Of a stretch of DNA of 48,787 bases, positions 1 through 8,061 are shown piece after piece. This stretch comes from Mycobacterium asiaticum DSM 44297 (GTDB lineage Bacteria; Actinomycetota; Actinomycetes; Mycobacteriales; Mycobacteriaceae). A program made the position numbers and the translations under genes. Position 1 is the stretch's first letter, and the number at the start of each line of letters is the position of its first letter. The stretch is taken from positions 1,398,407 to 1,447,193 of the forward strand of contig NZ_HG964937.1 of assembly GCF_000613245.1 (NCBI RefSeq). The letters run 5' to 3'. Under the pieces are notes generated by a model. That model was given only the letters and a program-made list of their open reading frames with translations. It had not been told where the DNA came from and searched no databases.

Positions 1-565
1 CCACGTGCGACGCTGGCAACCCGCCGCCGCCGTCTCCGCGCGGGCCACCGACGACGTTGCCCGTCACGCCCGCGACATCGGTATCGGCGCTGCCGCCGTC
101 GCCACCCATACCGCCGTTGACCCCGGCCGTTCCGGGCTGGCCGTTGACGCCGTTCCCGCCCGTGAGTACTCCGTTGACCACGGTGTTGCTCGGCCCGTCC
201 CCTCCGTCCAGGAGCGGGTTTGTAGAGGTGGTCGGGTTGGTGCCGTTGGCCCCGGTCCAACCGGCGCCCCCGCGTCCGCCATTGCCTCCGGTGCCTAACA
301 GGCCGGCGTCTCCGCCCCCGCCGCCACGACCTCCGACCAGACTGAGCGCTGTGGCGGCTCCGCCGTCGCCGCCGTTACCGCCGCTTCCGTACAGCCACCC
401 GCCACTGCCCCCAGCACCTCCGGCCGCCCCGGCACCTCCCGCGCCGCCTTGGCCGCCAGAGCCGATCAGGCCTGCCGCCCCGCCATTGCCACCGGCTTTC
501 CCGGCGGTTCCGCTCCCCCCGGCGCCGCCGTCGCCCCACAAAATCCCGCCGGCACCGCCGTTCTG
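1..565 (-). repeat. PGRS glycine-rich repeat region
   Basis: Degenerate GGN-GGN coding repeats (seen as CCGCC/GCCACC runs on the plus strand) forming the PGRS part of the PE_PGRS gene. The region continues beyond the left edge. Such GC-rich repeats are prone to slippage and assembly error. Confidence 0.85.
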
Positions 566-973
566 GCCGCTCCCTGCGGCCGCGTCTGCGCCATTGCCGA
601 TCAGCGGTCGGCCGAACTGCGCGTAGAAGGGTGCATTCACTGCGTCGAGCACTTGTTGCCCGGCGGTGGCCGCCTGGAGTTGCAGCTGCGCGAGATTGGT
701 CGTTTCGGCACTGGCGTAATTGATGGCGGCTGTGTGCAAAGCCTGCGCAAACCGCTCTTGAATTGCGGACAATTCTGCCGCCAGACCCTGGTAGGCGACG
801 CCGTGCCCGGAGAACAGCGCTGCGACCGCCGCCGACACCTCGTCGGCTCCCGCCGCCAGCACCGATGTAATTTGGGGACCGGCCGCAAGATTGGCTGATC
901 TGAGCACCGAATTAATTCCAGTTACGTCGGCGGCTGTCGCCGTGAGCGTTTCGGGCATCACTGCTACAAACAT
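1..973 (-). CDS. PE_PGRS family protein (3' end outside window)
   Basis: Cell-surface or secreted PE_PGRS protein; molecular function not known. Reading leftwards from ATG at 973 gives a PE domain (residues about 1-98, Pro-Glu at 7-8, typical AAGADEVSAAVAALF stretch), a YxxxE type VII secretion signal (YASAE, residues 86-90), the linker containing GRPLIGNG (121-128), then Gly-Gly-Xaa repeats from about residue 137 to the window edge. A GAGGA ribosome binding site lies about 6 nt upstream. No stop occurs before base 1, so the gene is partial. Late PGRS segments are richer in Asn, Thr and Val (e.g. TNPTTSTNPLL) than the glycine core. Divergent from the sensor kinase across 191 bp. Confidence 0.93.
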   Translation of the reverse strand, partial: MFVAVMPETLTATAADVTGINSVLRSANLAAGPQITSVLAAGADEVSAAVAALFSGHGVAYQGLAAELSAIQERFAQALHTAAINYASAETTNLAQLQLQAATAGQQVLDAVNAPFYAQFGRPLIGNGADAAAGSGQNGGAGGILWGDGGAGGSGTAGKAGGNGGAAGLIGSGGQGGAGGAGAAGGAGGSGGWLYGSGGNGGDGGAATALSLVGGRGGGGGDAGLLGTGGNGGRGGAGWTGANGTNPTTSTNPLLDGGDGPSNTVVNGVLTGGNGVNGQPGTAGVNGGMGGDGGSADTDVAGVTGNVVGGPRGDGGGGLPASHV

Positions 974-1123
974 TGCTGTCCTCGCTGTCGTGACAATGAA
1001 AGAGACGACTCTGTGTGCTCGTGGAGGCTATCGTTATTTCGCTCGTCGGATGACCTGTTCAAGAATTTCTACGGACCATTTCCTTTCGAACGCGACAGGC
1101 TATCCGGGTAGATCTTGGTTGAG

Positions 1124-1141
1124 TTTTGCGCATTCTGCTCA
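1124..1141 (+). promoter_or_regulatory. Repeated element upstream of sensor kinase
   Basis: TTTTGCGCATTCTGCTCA lies 24 nt before the kinase ATG. The same 18-mer with one change (C to G) occurs at 3981-3998 upstream of the PE35-like gene. It contains the palindrome TGCGCA. It may be an operator or promoter part read by the adjacent response regulator; that role is inference. Confidence 0.45.
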
Positions 1142-1164
1142 TCGCCGCGTGATATTGTCCCCGC

Positions 1165-2850
1165 ATGCCCGGTCGCATCGACTTGCGGCTCGCCAGCCGG
1201 GTGCTGTTATTGCAACTGGTGCTGGTCACGCTGACCCTGATCGTCGCGTTTGTGCTGTTCGCCGAGTTCAATCGGCACCGGCTGGACCTGCAATACGGTG
1301 TGCACGCCAAGGACATCGCCCGCGTCGTGGCTTCCTCCCCGACGGTGCTGAACAACATCGCCCGGTATGACGACACCGCGATCACGCCCGATCCCGCCTC
1401 GGTGGCCGAACTCGCCACCGGCCCGCTGCAGACCGTCGCCTCCCGCGTCGAGCAACGCACCCATGTCTTGTTCGTAGTCATCACCAACACCCAAGGGGTA
1501 CGGCTGGCCCATCCGCACCGCGACGAACTGGGCCGCAAGGTCAGCACCGATCCCGCGCAAGTGCTCGCCGGGCACGAGGAAGTGCGCCATGAATCAGGCA
1601 CCCTGGGTCGATCAATCGTCGCGAAAGTGCCTGTGCTGGAACCTGGTACGAATCGGGTGCTGGGCATGGTCAGTGTCGGGATTTCCACCAAGGAGTTCGA
1701 CGAACAGTTCTCCAAGAACCTGCGGGTGCTGGCGCCGCTGGGCGGCGCGGCCCTGCTGATCGGTGTGGTGGGCTCGGTCGCGCTGGCACGGCGGTGGCGC
1801 GGGATGACCCTCGGGCTGCGGCCGGCCGAGATGGCCGAACTGGTTCGCACCCAGGCGGCGGTGCTGCACGGGATCGGCGAGGGTGTGCTGGCCGCCGACG
1901 AGACCGGCAGCATCACCTTCGTCAACGACGAGGCGTGCCGGCTGCTCGAGATCGGTACCCGGCTGGGCGGCCGGATCGACGAGATCGGTTTGACGCCCAG
2001 AGTTCTCGATGTGTTCCACGCCGCAGACGCGGCGCCCACGCTGGCCACCGTGGGCCACCGGATCGTGGTGGTCTCGGCGCGCAAGGTGCAGCGCGAAGGG
2101 CGCGAGCTGGGCACCGTGCTGGTGGTACGCGATCGCACCGATGTCGAGTCGCTGACCCGGCAACTGGACGCGGTACAAGTGATGAGCACCGCCTTGCGCG
2201 CCCAGCGCCACGAGTTCGCCAACAGGTTGCACCTGCTCAATGGTCTGTTGCACACCGGCCACCTCGAGGAGGGCCTGGATTATTTGGAGGAATTGCTCGG
2301 TTCCGGTCCCCTCGGTGTGACCGTGCCTGGACTCGACGCCATCCGTGACACCCACCTGCAGGCCTTCCTCGCGGCGAAGGCCGCCGCCGCCCGCGAGGCG
2401 GGCGTGACCCTGAAGATCGGCGACAACACCTGGGTGTCGGGTCGGCTCGAACTTGCAGTGGACGTGACCACGGTGGTTGGCAACTTGATCGACAACGCGA
2501 TCGATGCGGCCCGGACCAGCGCCAACAGCACCAAGGTGGTGGAAGTAGAGCTGCTGCAGCAGGATTCGACCCTGCACGTCACCGTTGCCGATAGCGGTGA
2601 CGGGGTGGCGACTGACTTCGTGGACCTGCTGTTCACCGAGGGCACCTCCACCAAGCCGGACTCCGGGATCCCGGGCGGCCGCGGCATCGGGCTGGCGTTG
2701 TCCCGCCAGATCAGCCGTGCCCTCGGCGGCGAACTCTGGTTGTCGAGTCCGGGCGACCCGGCTGCCCCGCGGGGGCTGACCGGTGCGGAGTTCATCGCCC
2801 GACTTCCGGGTGTGATGGCGGAGGAGGAGCAATGGGCAGCACAGACCTGA
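1165..2850 (+). CDS. Sensor histidine kinase, CitA/DcuS (DpiB) family
   Basis: Membrane sensor kinase of the family that senses citrate or C4-dicarboxylates. Two membrane segments (about 13-34 and 188-208) flank an extracytoplasmic PASp-type sensor domain. A cytoplasmic PAS domain follows (about 225-320). The dimerisation helix has the likely phospho-acceptor His349 in QRHEFANRLH, and the ATPase domain has the N box (Asn440/Asn444 in NLIDNAIDAA), ADSGDG and GGRGIGLAL. The 561-residue length is normal for the family. It overlaps the response regulator start by 19 nt, so the two are co-transcribed and probably translationally coupled. No dicarboxylate transporter lies beside it, so the ligand and target genes are open. 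Confidence 0.9.
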   Translation: MPGRIDLRLASRVLLLQLVLVTLTLIVAFVLFAEFNRHRLDLQYGVHAKDIARVVASSPTVLNNIARYDDTAITPDPASVAELATGPLQTVASRVEQRTHVLFVVITNTQGVRLAHPHRDELGRKVSTDPAQVLAGHEEVRHESGTLGRSIVAKVPVLEPGTNRVLGMVSVGISTKEFDEQFSKNLRVLAPLGGAALLIGVVGSVALARRWRGMTLGLRPAEMAELVRTQAAVLHGIGEGVLAADETGSITFVNDEACRLLEIGTRLGGRIDEIGLTPRVLDVFHAADAAPTLATVGHRIVVVSARKVQREGRELGTVLVVRDRTDVESLTRQLDAVQVMSTALRAQRHEFANRLHLLNGLLHTGHLEEGLDYLEELLGSGPLGVTVPGLDAIRDTHLQAFLAAKAAAAREAGVTLKIGDNTWVSGRLELAVDVTTVVGNLIDNAIDAARTSANSTKVVEVELLQQDSTLHVTVADSGDGVATDFVDLLFTEGTSTKPDSGIPGGRGIGLALSRQISRALGGELWLSSPGDPAAPRGLTGAEFIARLPGVMAEEEQWAAQT

Positions 2851-3515
2851 CGGTGCTGGTGGTCGACGACGATTTCCGGGTCGCCAACATGCACGCGGGA
2901 ATCGTCGAAGCCATGCCGGGTTTCACGGTGGTCGCCACCGCGAACACGCTCGCGTCGGCGCGGCATGCCGCGCCGGTAGACCTGGCGTTGGTCGACGTCT
3001 ACCTGCCCGACGGCTCCGGTGTTGACTTCGTCCGTGAACTGCGCGGCGACAGCATGGTGCTCACCGCGGCCACCGAGGCCGAGACAATTCGCGCCGCGCT
3101 GGCGGCCGGGGCGCTCAGCTATCTGGTGAAGCCGTTCGCAACGACCGAGCTGGCCGCCCGGCTAGCGGGCTACGCGCGCTACCGCAAGATCCTGTCCAGC
3201 CCCAACCTCAGCGCCGCCGACGTGGACTCCGCGCTGGATGCACTACGCCCCAAAGTGCTTCCGCCGCAATCCTCTACCCCCGTGGCGTCGCCCACCAAAA
3301 AGCTCGTCTTGCAGGCATTGCAAGCTTCGCCGGCACCGATGTCGGCGGCGGAGGTCGCCGGCGCGATTGGCATCTCCAGGGCGACCGCACAGCGCTACCT
3401 GGCCGCGCTGGCGGCCACCGGCGAACTCACGGTGGGGTTGCGGTACGGGACGACGGGACGGCCCGAACAGGAATTCGCCGCGACGCCCAAGCCGGCCGCG
3501 CGGCCTACGCGCTGA
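2832..3515 (+). CDS. Response regulator, CitB/DpiA family
   Basis: DNA-binding partner of the upstream kinase. The receiver domain (1-120) has the acidic pocket Asp12/Asp13, phospho-acceptor Asp55 in LVDVYLPDG, Thr76 and Lys98 in YLVKPF. After a linker, a C-terminal helix-turn-helix (about 155-215, including SAAEVAGAIGISRATAQRYL) matches the CitB-type output domain. The ATG is inside the kinase gene's end. The gene converges with the small PE35-like gene, only 24 nt away. Confidence 0.9.
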   Translation: MGSTDLTVLVVDDDFRVANMHAGIVEAMPGFTVVATANTLASARHAAPVDLALVDVYLPDGSGVDFVRELRGDSMVLTAATEAETIRAALAAGALSYLVKPFATTELAARLAGYARYRKILSSPNLSAADVDSALDALRPKVLPPQSSTPVASPTKKLVLQALQASPAPMSAAEVAGAIGISRATAQRYLAALAATGELTVGLRYGTTGRPEQEFAATPKPAARPTR

Positions 3516-3525
3516 CCCGCGGACC

Positions 3526-3539
3526 CGCGGCTCGCCGCG
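3526..3539. terminator. Short hairpin between convergent genes
   Basis: CGCGG-CTCG-CCGCG hairpin (extendable by one base pair) in the 24-nt gap between the response regulator and the convergent PE35-like gene. There is no U-run, so termination is only suggested. Confidence 0.35.
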
Positions 3540-3875
3540 TTATGCCGCCGACCACCGAGCCGACATCGGCAGAGCGCTGAACACCACCGCGCGGGCTGCC
3601 GATTCGTCGACGTCCGTGTAGGTCTGCGCGATCTCGATGAATGCCGTACCCGCCCGCATCAGCTCCTGCTGCGCCGCCGCGTGCAGTTGCAGCAGCGAGG
3701 CCGCTTCGTTCTGGAAGGCGGCCGAAGCCAGCGCTGACATCTCATCGGCCCCGGCCGGCGGCAGGCCGGTCACGGACAGCGACGCGCGGTCACCGGCTTC
3801 GAGGGCGTCGCCGCCGAGTTGCACTACCTGCGCGCCGAGGTCGGCAACGACGGGGTGAAAAGTCATGGGTTCCAT
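3540..3875 (-). CDS. PE35-like small PE protein (111 aa)
   Basis: The sequence resembles PE35 of ESX-1 (H37Rv Rv3872, 99 aa): an N-terminal MEPMTFHP like PE35's MEKMSHDP, the core LPPAGADEMSALASAAF, and an ELMRAGTAF helix followed by the secretion signal YTDVD (YxxxD). ATG at 3875 is chosen for this match and for an AAGGGAG ribosome site upstream; an upstream in-frame ATG at 3914 would add 13 unrelated residues. No PPE68 or EsxA/B genes are nearby, so its PPE partner must be encoded elsewhere. Divergent from the second PE35-like gene across 244 bp. Role in type VII secretion is inferred. Confidence 0.8.
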   Translation of the reverse strand: MEPMTFHPVVADLGAQVVQLGGDALEAGDRASLSVTGLPPAGADEMSALASAAFQNEAASLLQLHAAAQQELMRAGTAFIEIAQTYTDVDESAARAVVFSALPMSARWSAA

Positions 3876-3980
3876 GTGGATACTCCCTTGTTCGCGTGAT
3901 GCGTTGAAACCCAACGTATGGCGCTGTTTGGGACCCGTCGCGCTTCTAGGCGATAGTCGGAGTAAGCGACGATTTCGTGG

Positions 3981-3998
3981 TTTTGCGCATTGTGCTCA
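3981..3998 (+). promoter_or_regulatory. Second copy of the 18-bp element
   Basis: TTTTGCGCATTGTGCTCA, 17 of 18 identical to 1124-1141, lies 122 nt before the start of the longer PE35-like gene. A TAGAAT (-10-like) hexamer follows at about 4038. Confidence 0.45.
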
Positions 3999-4119
3999 GG
4001 CGCGGGAAAAGGTGCATCCGGCACGCGCAGCAGACCTTAGAATTGATGTGTTGTCCAGCACCGGTCGGAACGGAGGTTCCGGCGGTAAGCGCGGTCACAA
4101 ACACAGGAGCAACACGCAG

Positions 4120-4782
4120 ATGGCAATGGACTCCATGTCCCACAACCCGGCGGCGGGCGACATCGGCTCGCAACTGGTCGACATCGGTAGCCAGGGCGTC
4201 AGCGCCGGTTCGACGGCGGCGATGTCGGTGCTGAGCGGGCTCATCCCGGCGGGTGGCGAGGAGGTGTCCGCCCAGGCGGTGCTGGCGTTCGCGCAAGAAG
4301 CCGCGACCATGCTGGCGTCGAACACGGCCGCCCAAGAGGAATTGATGCGCACCGGGAGTGCGCTGACGGACATCGCCCGGATGTACGGCGAATCCGACGA
4401 CAACGCCGCCGGCGCCCTGCTGTTCAGCGCCAACCCGATGTCCAGGCTCGGCTCGGCGGCGGCGACGAGCGGCGGCGCCGGACTGGGTTCGGCCGCGCTG
4501 CAGAGCGAACTCGCCGCGGCGGCAAGCAATCCTCTGGTCGCTGGAGCGGCCGAAGCATCGACATCTTCGGCCACCTCCGCCGCCGCGAATGCCGGGTCGT
4601 CCGCGATGAGCGGCGCGGCCCCGCTGGGCAGCGGGATGGGAGCCGGTACGTCGGCCGGCGGTGCCGCAAAACCGAGTCTGGCGTCGGCTACGGCGCCCGA
4701 CGAGTCGGACGACAATCAGCGCCAGGACCGCCAGGATCGCGAGGACCTCCCGGACCGCCAATTCCTCGAGCGTCTGCTCTGA
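4120..4782 (+). CDS. PE35-like protein with long C-terminal extension (220 aa)
   Basis: The first 100 or so residues match PE35: MSHNPAAGDIGSQ, GVSAGSTAAMSVLSG, PAGGEEVSAQAVLAF, ASNTAAQEELMRTGSAL and the export signal YGESD (YxxxD). PE35 itself ends about there. This protein continues with some 110 residues rich in Ala, Ser and Gly, then a charged tail (DNQRQDRQDREDLPDR). ATG 4120 is preceded by AGGAG at 4104-4108; the open frame extends upstream but without family resemblance. Likely exported by an ESX system together with a PPE partner not present here (inference). Confidence 0.85.
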   Translation: MAMDSMSHNPAAGDIGSQLVDIGSQGVSAGSTAAMSVLSGLIPAGGEEVSAQAVLAFAQEAATMLASNTAAQEELMRTGSALTDIARMYGESDDNAAGALLFSANPMSRLGSAAATSGGAGLGSAALQSELAAAASNPLVAGAAEASTSSATSAAANAGSSAMSGAAPLGSGMGAGTSAGGAAKPSLASATAPDESDDNQRQDRQDREDLPDRQFLERLL

Positions 4783-4872
4783 TCGACCCTCGGGTGTCCG
4801 CCCCGGATCGCTCCCCATACGGGCGCGGTCTCCTACGCTAACGCTGACACTCGATCGACAAGGAGCGGTTCT

Positions 4873-5133
4873 GTGACCGATGAGCCCGACATGGCCTCCA
4901 TCCTGCGGCAAATGAAAGTCCCCGAACGGATGACCGGCAGCAAGGCGTTGCGTGACTTCCTGCAGATCTATGTCGACGACCAGGAAGCGATCGAGAACAA
5001 CCCTGAACGACTCAAGCAGCTCAATGGGTTGCTCATCCTGTCGCAGCTCGAGGTCATCAACGCGCTCGGGGTGCTGGAGGAGGCCGCCGTGCAGCGGCAC
5101 GCGCAGCGGTCCCGCAGGCGCCGGTGGTTCTGA
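4873..5133 (+). CDS. Conserved-looking small protein, unknown (86 aa)
   Basis: GTG start with AGGAG at 4861-4865. The protein is helical and charged with no membrane segment, and ends in an Arg-rich tail (QRSRRRRWF) that could bind nucleic acid. I do not recognise the family. It is the first gene of a tight three-gene set with the NYN-fold protein (7 nt later) and the nitronate monooxygenase. Confidence 0.75.
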   Translation: MTDEPDMASILRQMKVPERMTGSKALRDFLQIYVDDQEAIENNPERLKQLNGLLILSQLEVINALGVLEEAAVQRHAQRSRRRRWF

Positions 5134-5140
5134 ACTGCTC

Positions 5141-5557
5141 GTGCGCTGGATCGTCGACGGCATGAACGTGATCGGCAGTCGCCCGGATGGCTGGTGGAAG
5201 GACCGCCGGCGGGCGATGGCGACGCTGGTGGAACGTCTGGACGCGTGGGCGTCCGCCGCTTCCGGCAGCGACGCGGAGCGGGTCACGGTGGTGTTCGAGC
5301 GACCGCTCGCGACTCCCCTTACCTCATCGGTGATCCAGGTGGCGTATGCGCCGCGGGCGGCCGCCAACTCGGCCGATGACGAGATCGTCCGGATGGTGCG
5401 GGCCGACCCTGCGCCGGGCGAAATCCGGGTGGTGACCTCGGATCGGGCATTGACCGAACGGGTCCGCAGCCTTGGTGCCGCCGTGCATCGTGCCGAAGGG
5501 TTTCGCGACCTCGTCGATCCGCGCCACCCCGAATCCGCAGGCCACCATGACGACTGA
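5141..5557 (+). CDS. NYN/YacP-like RNA-binding or nuclease protein
   Basis: 138 residues from the GTG at 5141. It starts with the NYN (PIN-like) signature IVDGMNVIGS and continues with an acidic residue pattern (DDEIVRMV, VVTSDRALTERV) typical of YacP/Rae1-like metal-dependent ribonucleases. A longer frame opens at 4952 but would overlap the upstream gene throughout. Start chosen because the fold begins immediately (VRWIVDGMNV). The end overlaps the next gene by 11 nt. Catalysis is inferred from family. Confidence 0.75.
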   Translation: MRWIVDGMNVIGSRPDGWWKDRRRAMATLVERLDAWASAASGSDAERVTVVFERPLATPLTSSVIQVAYAPRAAANSADDEIVRMVRADPAPGEIRVVTSDRALTERVRSLGAAVHRAEGFRDLVDPRHPESAGHHDD

Positions 5558-6509
5558 GGAGACCCGCGCCTCCGGGACCAACCGGCTCTGCGCGCTGGCG
5601 CGGGTCGATATTCCGATCATCCAGGCGCCGATGACCTATATCGCGGGCGCCCAACTCGCGGCGGCGGTATCCAACGCGGGCGGGTTGGGCATCATCGAAA
5701 CCACCTCGGAGCAGGGCCGTGCCGATGTGCAACGGGTGCACGAGCTCACCGACCGACCGGTCGGGGCGAACATCGCGCTGCTGTTCAACCGCGATCCAGC
5801 CGTGGTGGACCTGTTGGTAGCCAACGACATTCGCTTTGTCACCACGTCGGCCGGCGACCCGAGACTGTTCACCGTGCGCCTGCACGACGCGGGCATCACC
5901 GTATTCCACGTGGTGGGCACCCTGGCCGCCGCCAAAAAGGCGGTCGACGCCGGTGTGGACGGTCTGGTGGTCGAAGGGGTCGAGGGAGGCGGGTTCAAGA
6001 ACCGGTTCGGGGCCTCGACCATGGTGCTGCTGCCGCTGGTGGCGGCCCACGTCGACGTGCCGATTGTGGCCGCGGGCGGTATCTGCGACGCCCGGTCCAT
6101 GGCTGCGGCGTTCGTGCTCGGTGCCGACGGTGTCCAGATGGGTACCCGCCTACTCGCGTCGGCGGAGTCCCCGGTGCACGGCAACCTCAAGCAGGCGGTA
6201 GTGCGGGCGGACGAGACCTCCACCGTGCTGCTGCCACTGGACGGCAGGCGGATGATGCGGGTCATCCGCACACCGGCCGCCGAAAAGCTGGACGCCTCAG
6301 CCTCATTCGAAGAGGGCGGCGCCGCGCTGCAGCGGGTGCAGCGGCTGTACTTCGACGGTGACATGGACGCCAGCGTCGCCAACACCGGTCAGGTGGCCGG
6401 CCGCATCGAGGACCTGCCACCGGCCGCCCACATCATCGCAAGCATGTGGGCCGGCTGCCGGCAGGTCCTGGCGGCCACCGCCGAGCGGTTGGCCGGCGAC
6501 GACGGCTAA
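5547..6509 (+). CDS. Nitronate monooxygenase family flavoprotein
   Basis: 320-residue TIM-barrel FMN enzyme of the NMO/2-nitropropane dioxygenase family, which oxidises alkyl nitronates. Seen: PIIQAPMTYIAGAQLAAAVSNAGGLGIIE at the N-terminus, the phosphate-binding end PIVAAGGICDARSMAAAFVLGADGVQMGTRLL, and VVGTLAAAKKAVDAGVDGLVVEG between. ATG 5547 is chosen since it begins directly before the family sequence and overlaps the NYN gene (coupling). Cytoplasmic; the substrate may be nitronates or a misannotated enoyl substrate. Converges with the Rv1975-like gene. Confidence 0.88.
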   Translation: MTTEETRASGTNRLCALARVDIPIIQAPMTYIAGAQLAAAVSNAGGLGIIETTSEQGRADVQRVHELTDRPVGANIALLFNRDPAVVDLLVANDIRFVTTSAGDPRLFTVRLHDAGITVFHVVGTLAAAKKAVDAGVDGLVVEGVEGGGFKNRFGASTMVLLPLVAAHVDVPIVAAGGICDARSMAAAFVLGADGVQMGTRLLASAESPVHGNLKQAVVRADETSTVLLPLDGRRMMRVIRTPAAEKLDASASFEEGGAALQRVQRLYFDGDMDASVANTGQVAGRIEDLPPAAHIIASMWAGCRQVLAATAERLAGDDG

Positions 6510-6510
6510 G

Positions 6511-6528
6511 CCCCGCGTCACTGCGGGG
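6511..6528. terminator. Hairpin between convergent genes
   Basis: CCCCGC-GTCACT-GCGGGG, a perfect 6-bp stem spanning the gap and the end of the Rv1975-like gene. It could serve both strands; no U-tract. Confidence 0.45.
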
Positions 6529-7171
6529 GCATCGCTGGTGGCGGATACCCGCCCCGCAAGATCCACGGGAACCAGCTAATCGCGTACTCGACCTCGTCCG
6601 TGGCGTCGTAGTCCGGGCTGGGGTCGAGCGGAACGTTCTCCGGCAGGGCCACCACGGCGGGCGGCTTCGTCGTGTTCGGCGGTGCCGGGGCGGCGCCGTC
6701 CGGCTGTCCGTAGACGGCCACCACCACCGTGCGATCCGGGCTGTTCTCCGACCACACCCCGATTTGGCTGTTGGCGCAGTTCGACATGATCGCGAAATAC
6801 CCGGGCTGGTAATACCACTGGTTGAGGATTTCGACGCCGCTGATGGCCATGGCCGGATTGATCGCTTCTGTCTCGGCCACCCTGCCGCGGAAACCGGCGG
6901 CGACCGCCCGGTCTTGCGGCATGGATCCGTCCGAGCCATTGTCGCCGTCGAGGTCGCGGTGCCTCAGCAGGTCGACGGCGTGCCATTGGGCCGCCAGTTG
7001 CAGCGGCGGGCTGATCCTGACGTCGTTGGTGCAGCCGGCCTGGTGCTGCACCGTGTAGATGTTGGCCACGACGCTGTCGTTGAGCCGTTTGTTGTCGGCG
7101 TGCGCCGCACCGGGGTCCATCGCGGCGCCCATGGCCAGCAGGGTGGGCAGGACAAGCAACAAGCGTCGCAT
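6518..7171 (-). CDS. Exported CAP-like protein at the end of the mce3 operon (Rv1975-like)
   Basis: 217 residues with a clear signal peptide (MRRLLLVLPTLLAMGA... cleavage after AHA). The mature part looks like a CAP/SCP-type domain: NDSVVANIYTVQHQAGC, QWHAVDLLRHRDLDGDNGSDGS and VAETEAI. A Pro-rich stretch and a C-terminal region rich in Tyr/Pro follow. Size and position match H37Rv Rv1975 (221 aa). A GGGAG ribosome site precedes the ATG; the gap to the upstream small exported protein is 10 nt. Function within Mce transport is unknown. Confidence 0.8.
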   Translation of the reverse strand: MRRLLLVLPTLLAMGAAMDPGAAHADNKRLNDSVVANIYTVQHQAGCTNDVRISPPLQLAAQWHAVDLLRHRDLDGDNGSDGSMPQDRAVAAGFRGRVAETEAINPAMAISGVEILNQWYYQPGYFAIMSNCANSQIGVWSENSPDRTVVVAVYGQPDGAAPAPPNTTKPPAVVALPENVPLDPSPDYDATDEVEYAISWFPWILRGGYPPPAMPPQ

Positions 7172-7181
7172 GGTGTCTCCC

Positions 7182-7532
7182 TTACCGGGCCGCTGCTGAC
7201 TTGCGCAGCTGCCAGATCAATGCCGGACAAAGTTCGTTGACCGCCTGGCTGAGTAGATACGAAGCCTGATACTCATCCGCGGTCGCGAAGTCGGATTCGA
7301 TGTCGCTCAGGATTGGTGCGTACCCGCGGCCCTGAGCAACCTTGTCGCACAGGGCATGTCCGTAACTCAACGCGACGTCGGCGGTGGCGAAGTCGTACCC
7401 GGGCCGCATGGTCACGTTGACCAGATAAGCAACCGTGTCGGCGTGCGCGCCGGGTGCCGTTGCGCCGGTCAGAAGTGCGCCGGCCAAAATCGCAGCACTG
7501 ATTTCTCCGGTTCGGTGGCGTAAGCGCGGCAT
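7182..7532 (-). CDS. DUF732-like exported small protein (Rv1974-like)
   Basis: 116 residues with a signal peptide ending ...APGAHA and a mature domain of about 85 residues with two cysteines (ALCDKVAQGRGY and VNELCPALI), the usual DUF732 layout in actinobacteria. It starts 7 nt after the upstream accessory gene's stop, so it is in the same operon. Size and position match Rv1974 (125 aa). Role unknown. Confidence 0.8.
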   Translation of the reverse strand: MPRLRHRTGEISAAILAGALLTGATAPGAHADTVAYLVNVTMRPGYDFATADVALSYGHALCDKVAQGRGYAPILSDIESDFATADEYQASYLLSQAVNELCPALIWQLRKSAAAR

Positions 7533-7539
7533 CGGATAC

Positions 7540-8061
7540 TCAGATCGGGTCGAATCGTGAGATCAGCCAGCGCCCGTTGATCCGGTCCAAGGTGACTCGC
7601 ACGTTGGATGCGGTGCTCGTCGGAGCGTCCTGACCGACCACGATGGTCTGGTTCACGAACAACAGCACAACGGCGTGACTGGCGGAAGCCGATACCGCGC
7701 CCGCTGCCGGTACGGTGGCCACCGCTGAGATCTGCTTTTGTTGTGCGCCCGGGATCACGACGTCTTGGGTCAGCTGGGTGTAGGCGTTGAGGAAATTGCC
7801 GGTCAACCGGCTCCGTGCCGCCTCGAGATCCCGTTGGACGGTGTCCGGCCGGTACGACAGCAGTGCGATGGTCGCCTGGGTGGCGGCCTGCACCGACTCG
7901 ACGCGGGCAACGGCGGCGTCGCGCTCGGAACCGTCCCGCCACTTCAGCGCCGCCGCGGCGCCTGTCAGCGTCATGGCCAGGGCTGGCAGCAGCGCGTAGC
8001 CTATGACCTTGGCCCAGCGAATGTTGATCTTTGCCAATGCTTTTGGTGTGCGGACAATCAT
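7540..8061 (-). CDS. Mce-associated membrane protein (Rv1973-like)
   Basis: 173 residues: one N-terminal membrane segment (about 18-38) and an extracytoplasmic NTF2-like domain typical of Mas proteins, with the early RDAAVARVESVQAATQATIALLSY helix and a C-terminal strand RINGRWLISRFDPI. ATG 8061 overlaps the preceding stop as ATGA; the longer frame from 8130 is discarded. Mas proteins are thought to stabilise the Mce complex in the cell envelope. Confidence 0.87.
   Translation of the reverse strand: MIVRTPKALAKINIRWAKVIGYALLPALAMTLTGAAAALKWRDGSERDAAVARVESVQAATQATIALLSYRPDTVQRDLEAARSRLTGNFLNAYTQLTQDVVIPGAQQKQISAVATVPAAGAVSASASHAVVLLFVNQTIVVGQDAPTSTASNVRVTLDRINGRWLISRFDPI

Noticed and set aside
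1612..2832. 406-codon minus-strand open frame
   Set aside because: Antisense shadow of the sensor kinase gene.
3946..5367. 473-codon minus-strand open frame
   Set aside because: Antisense to the PE35-like, 86-aa and NYN genes; Arg/Gly-rich translation without domains, typical of GC-rich shadow frames.
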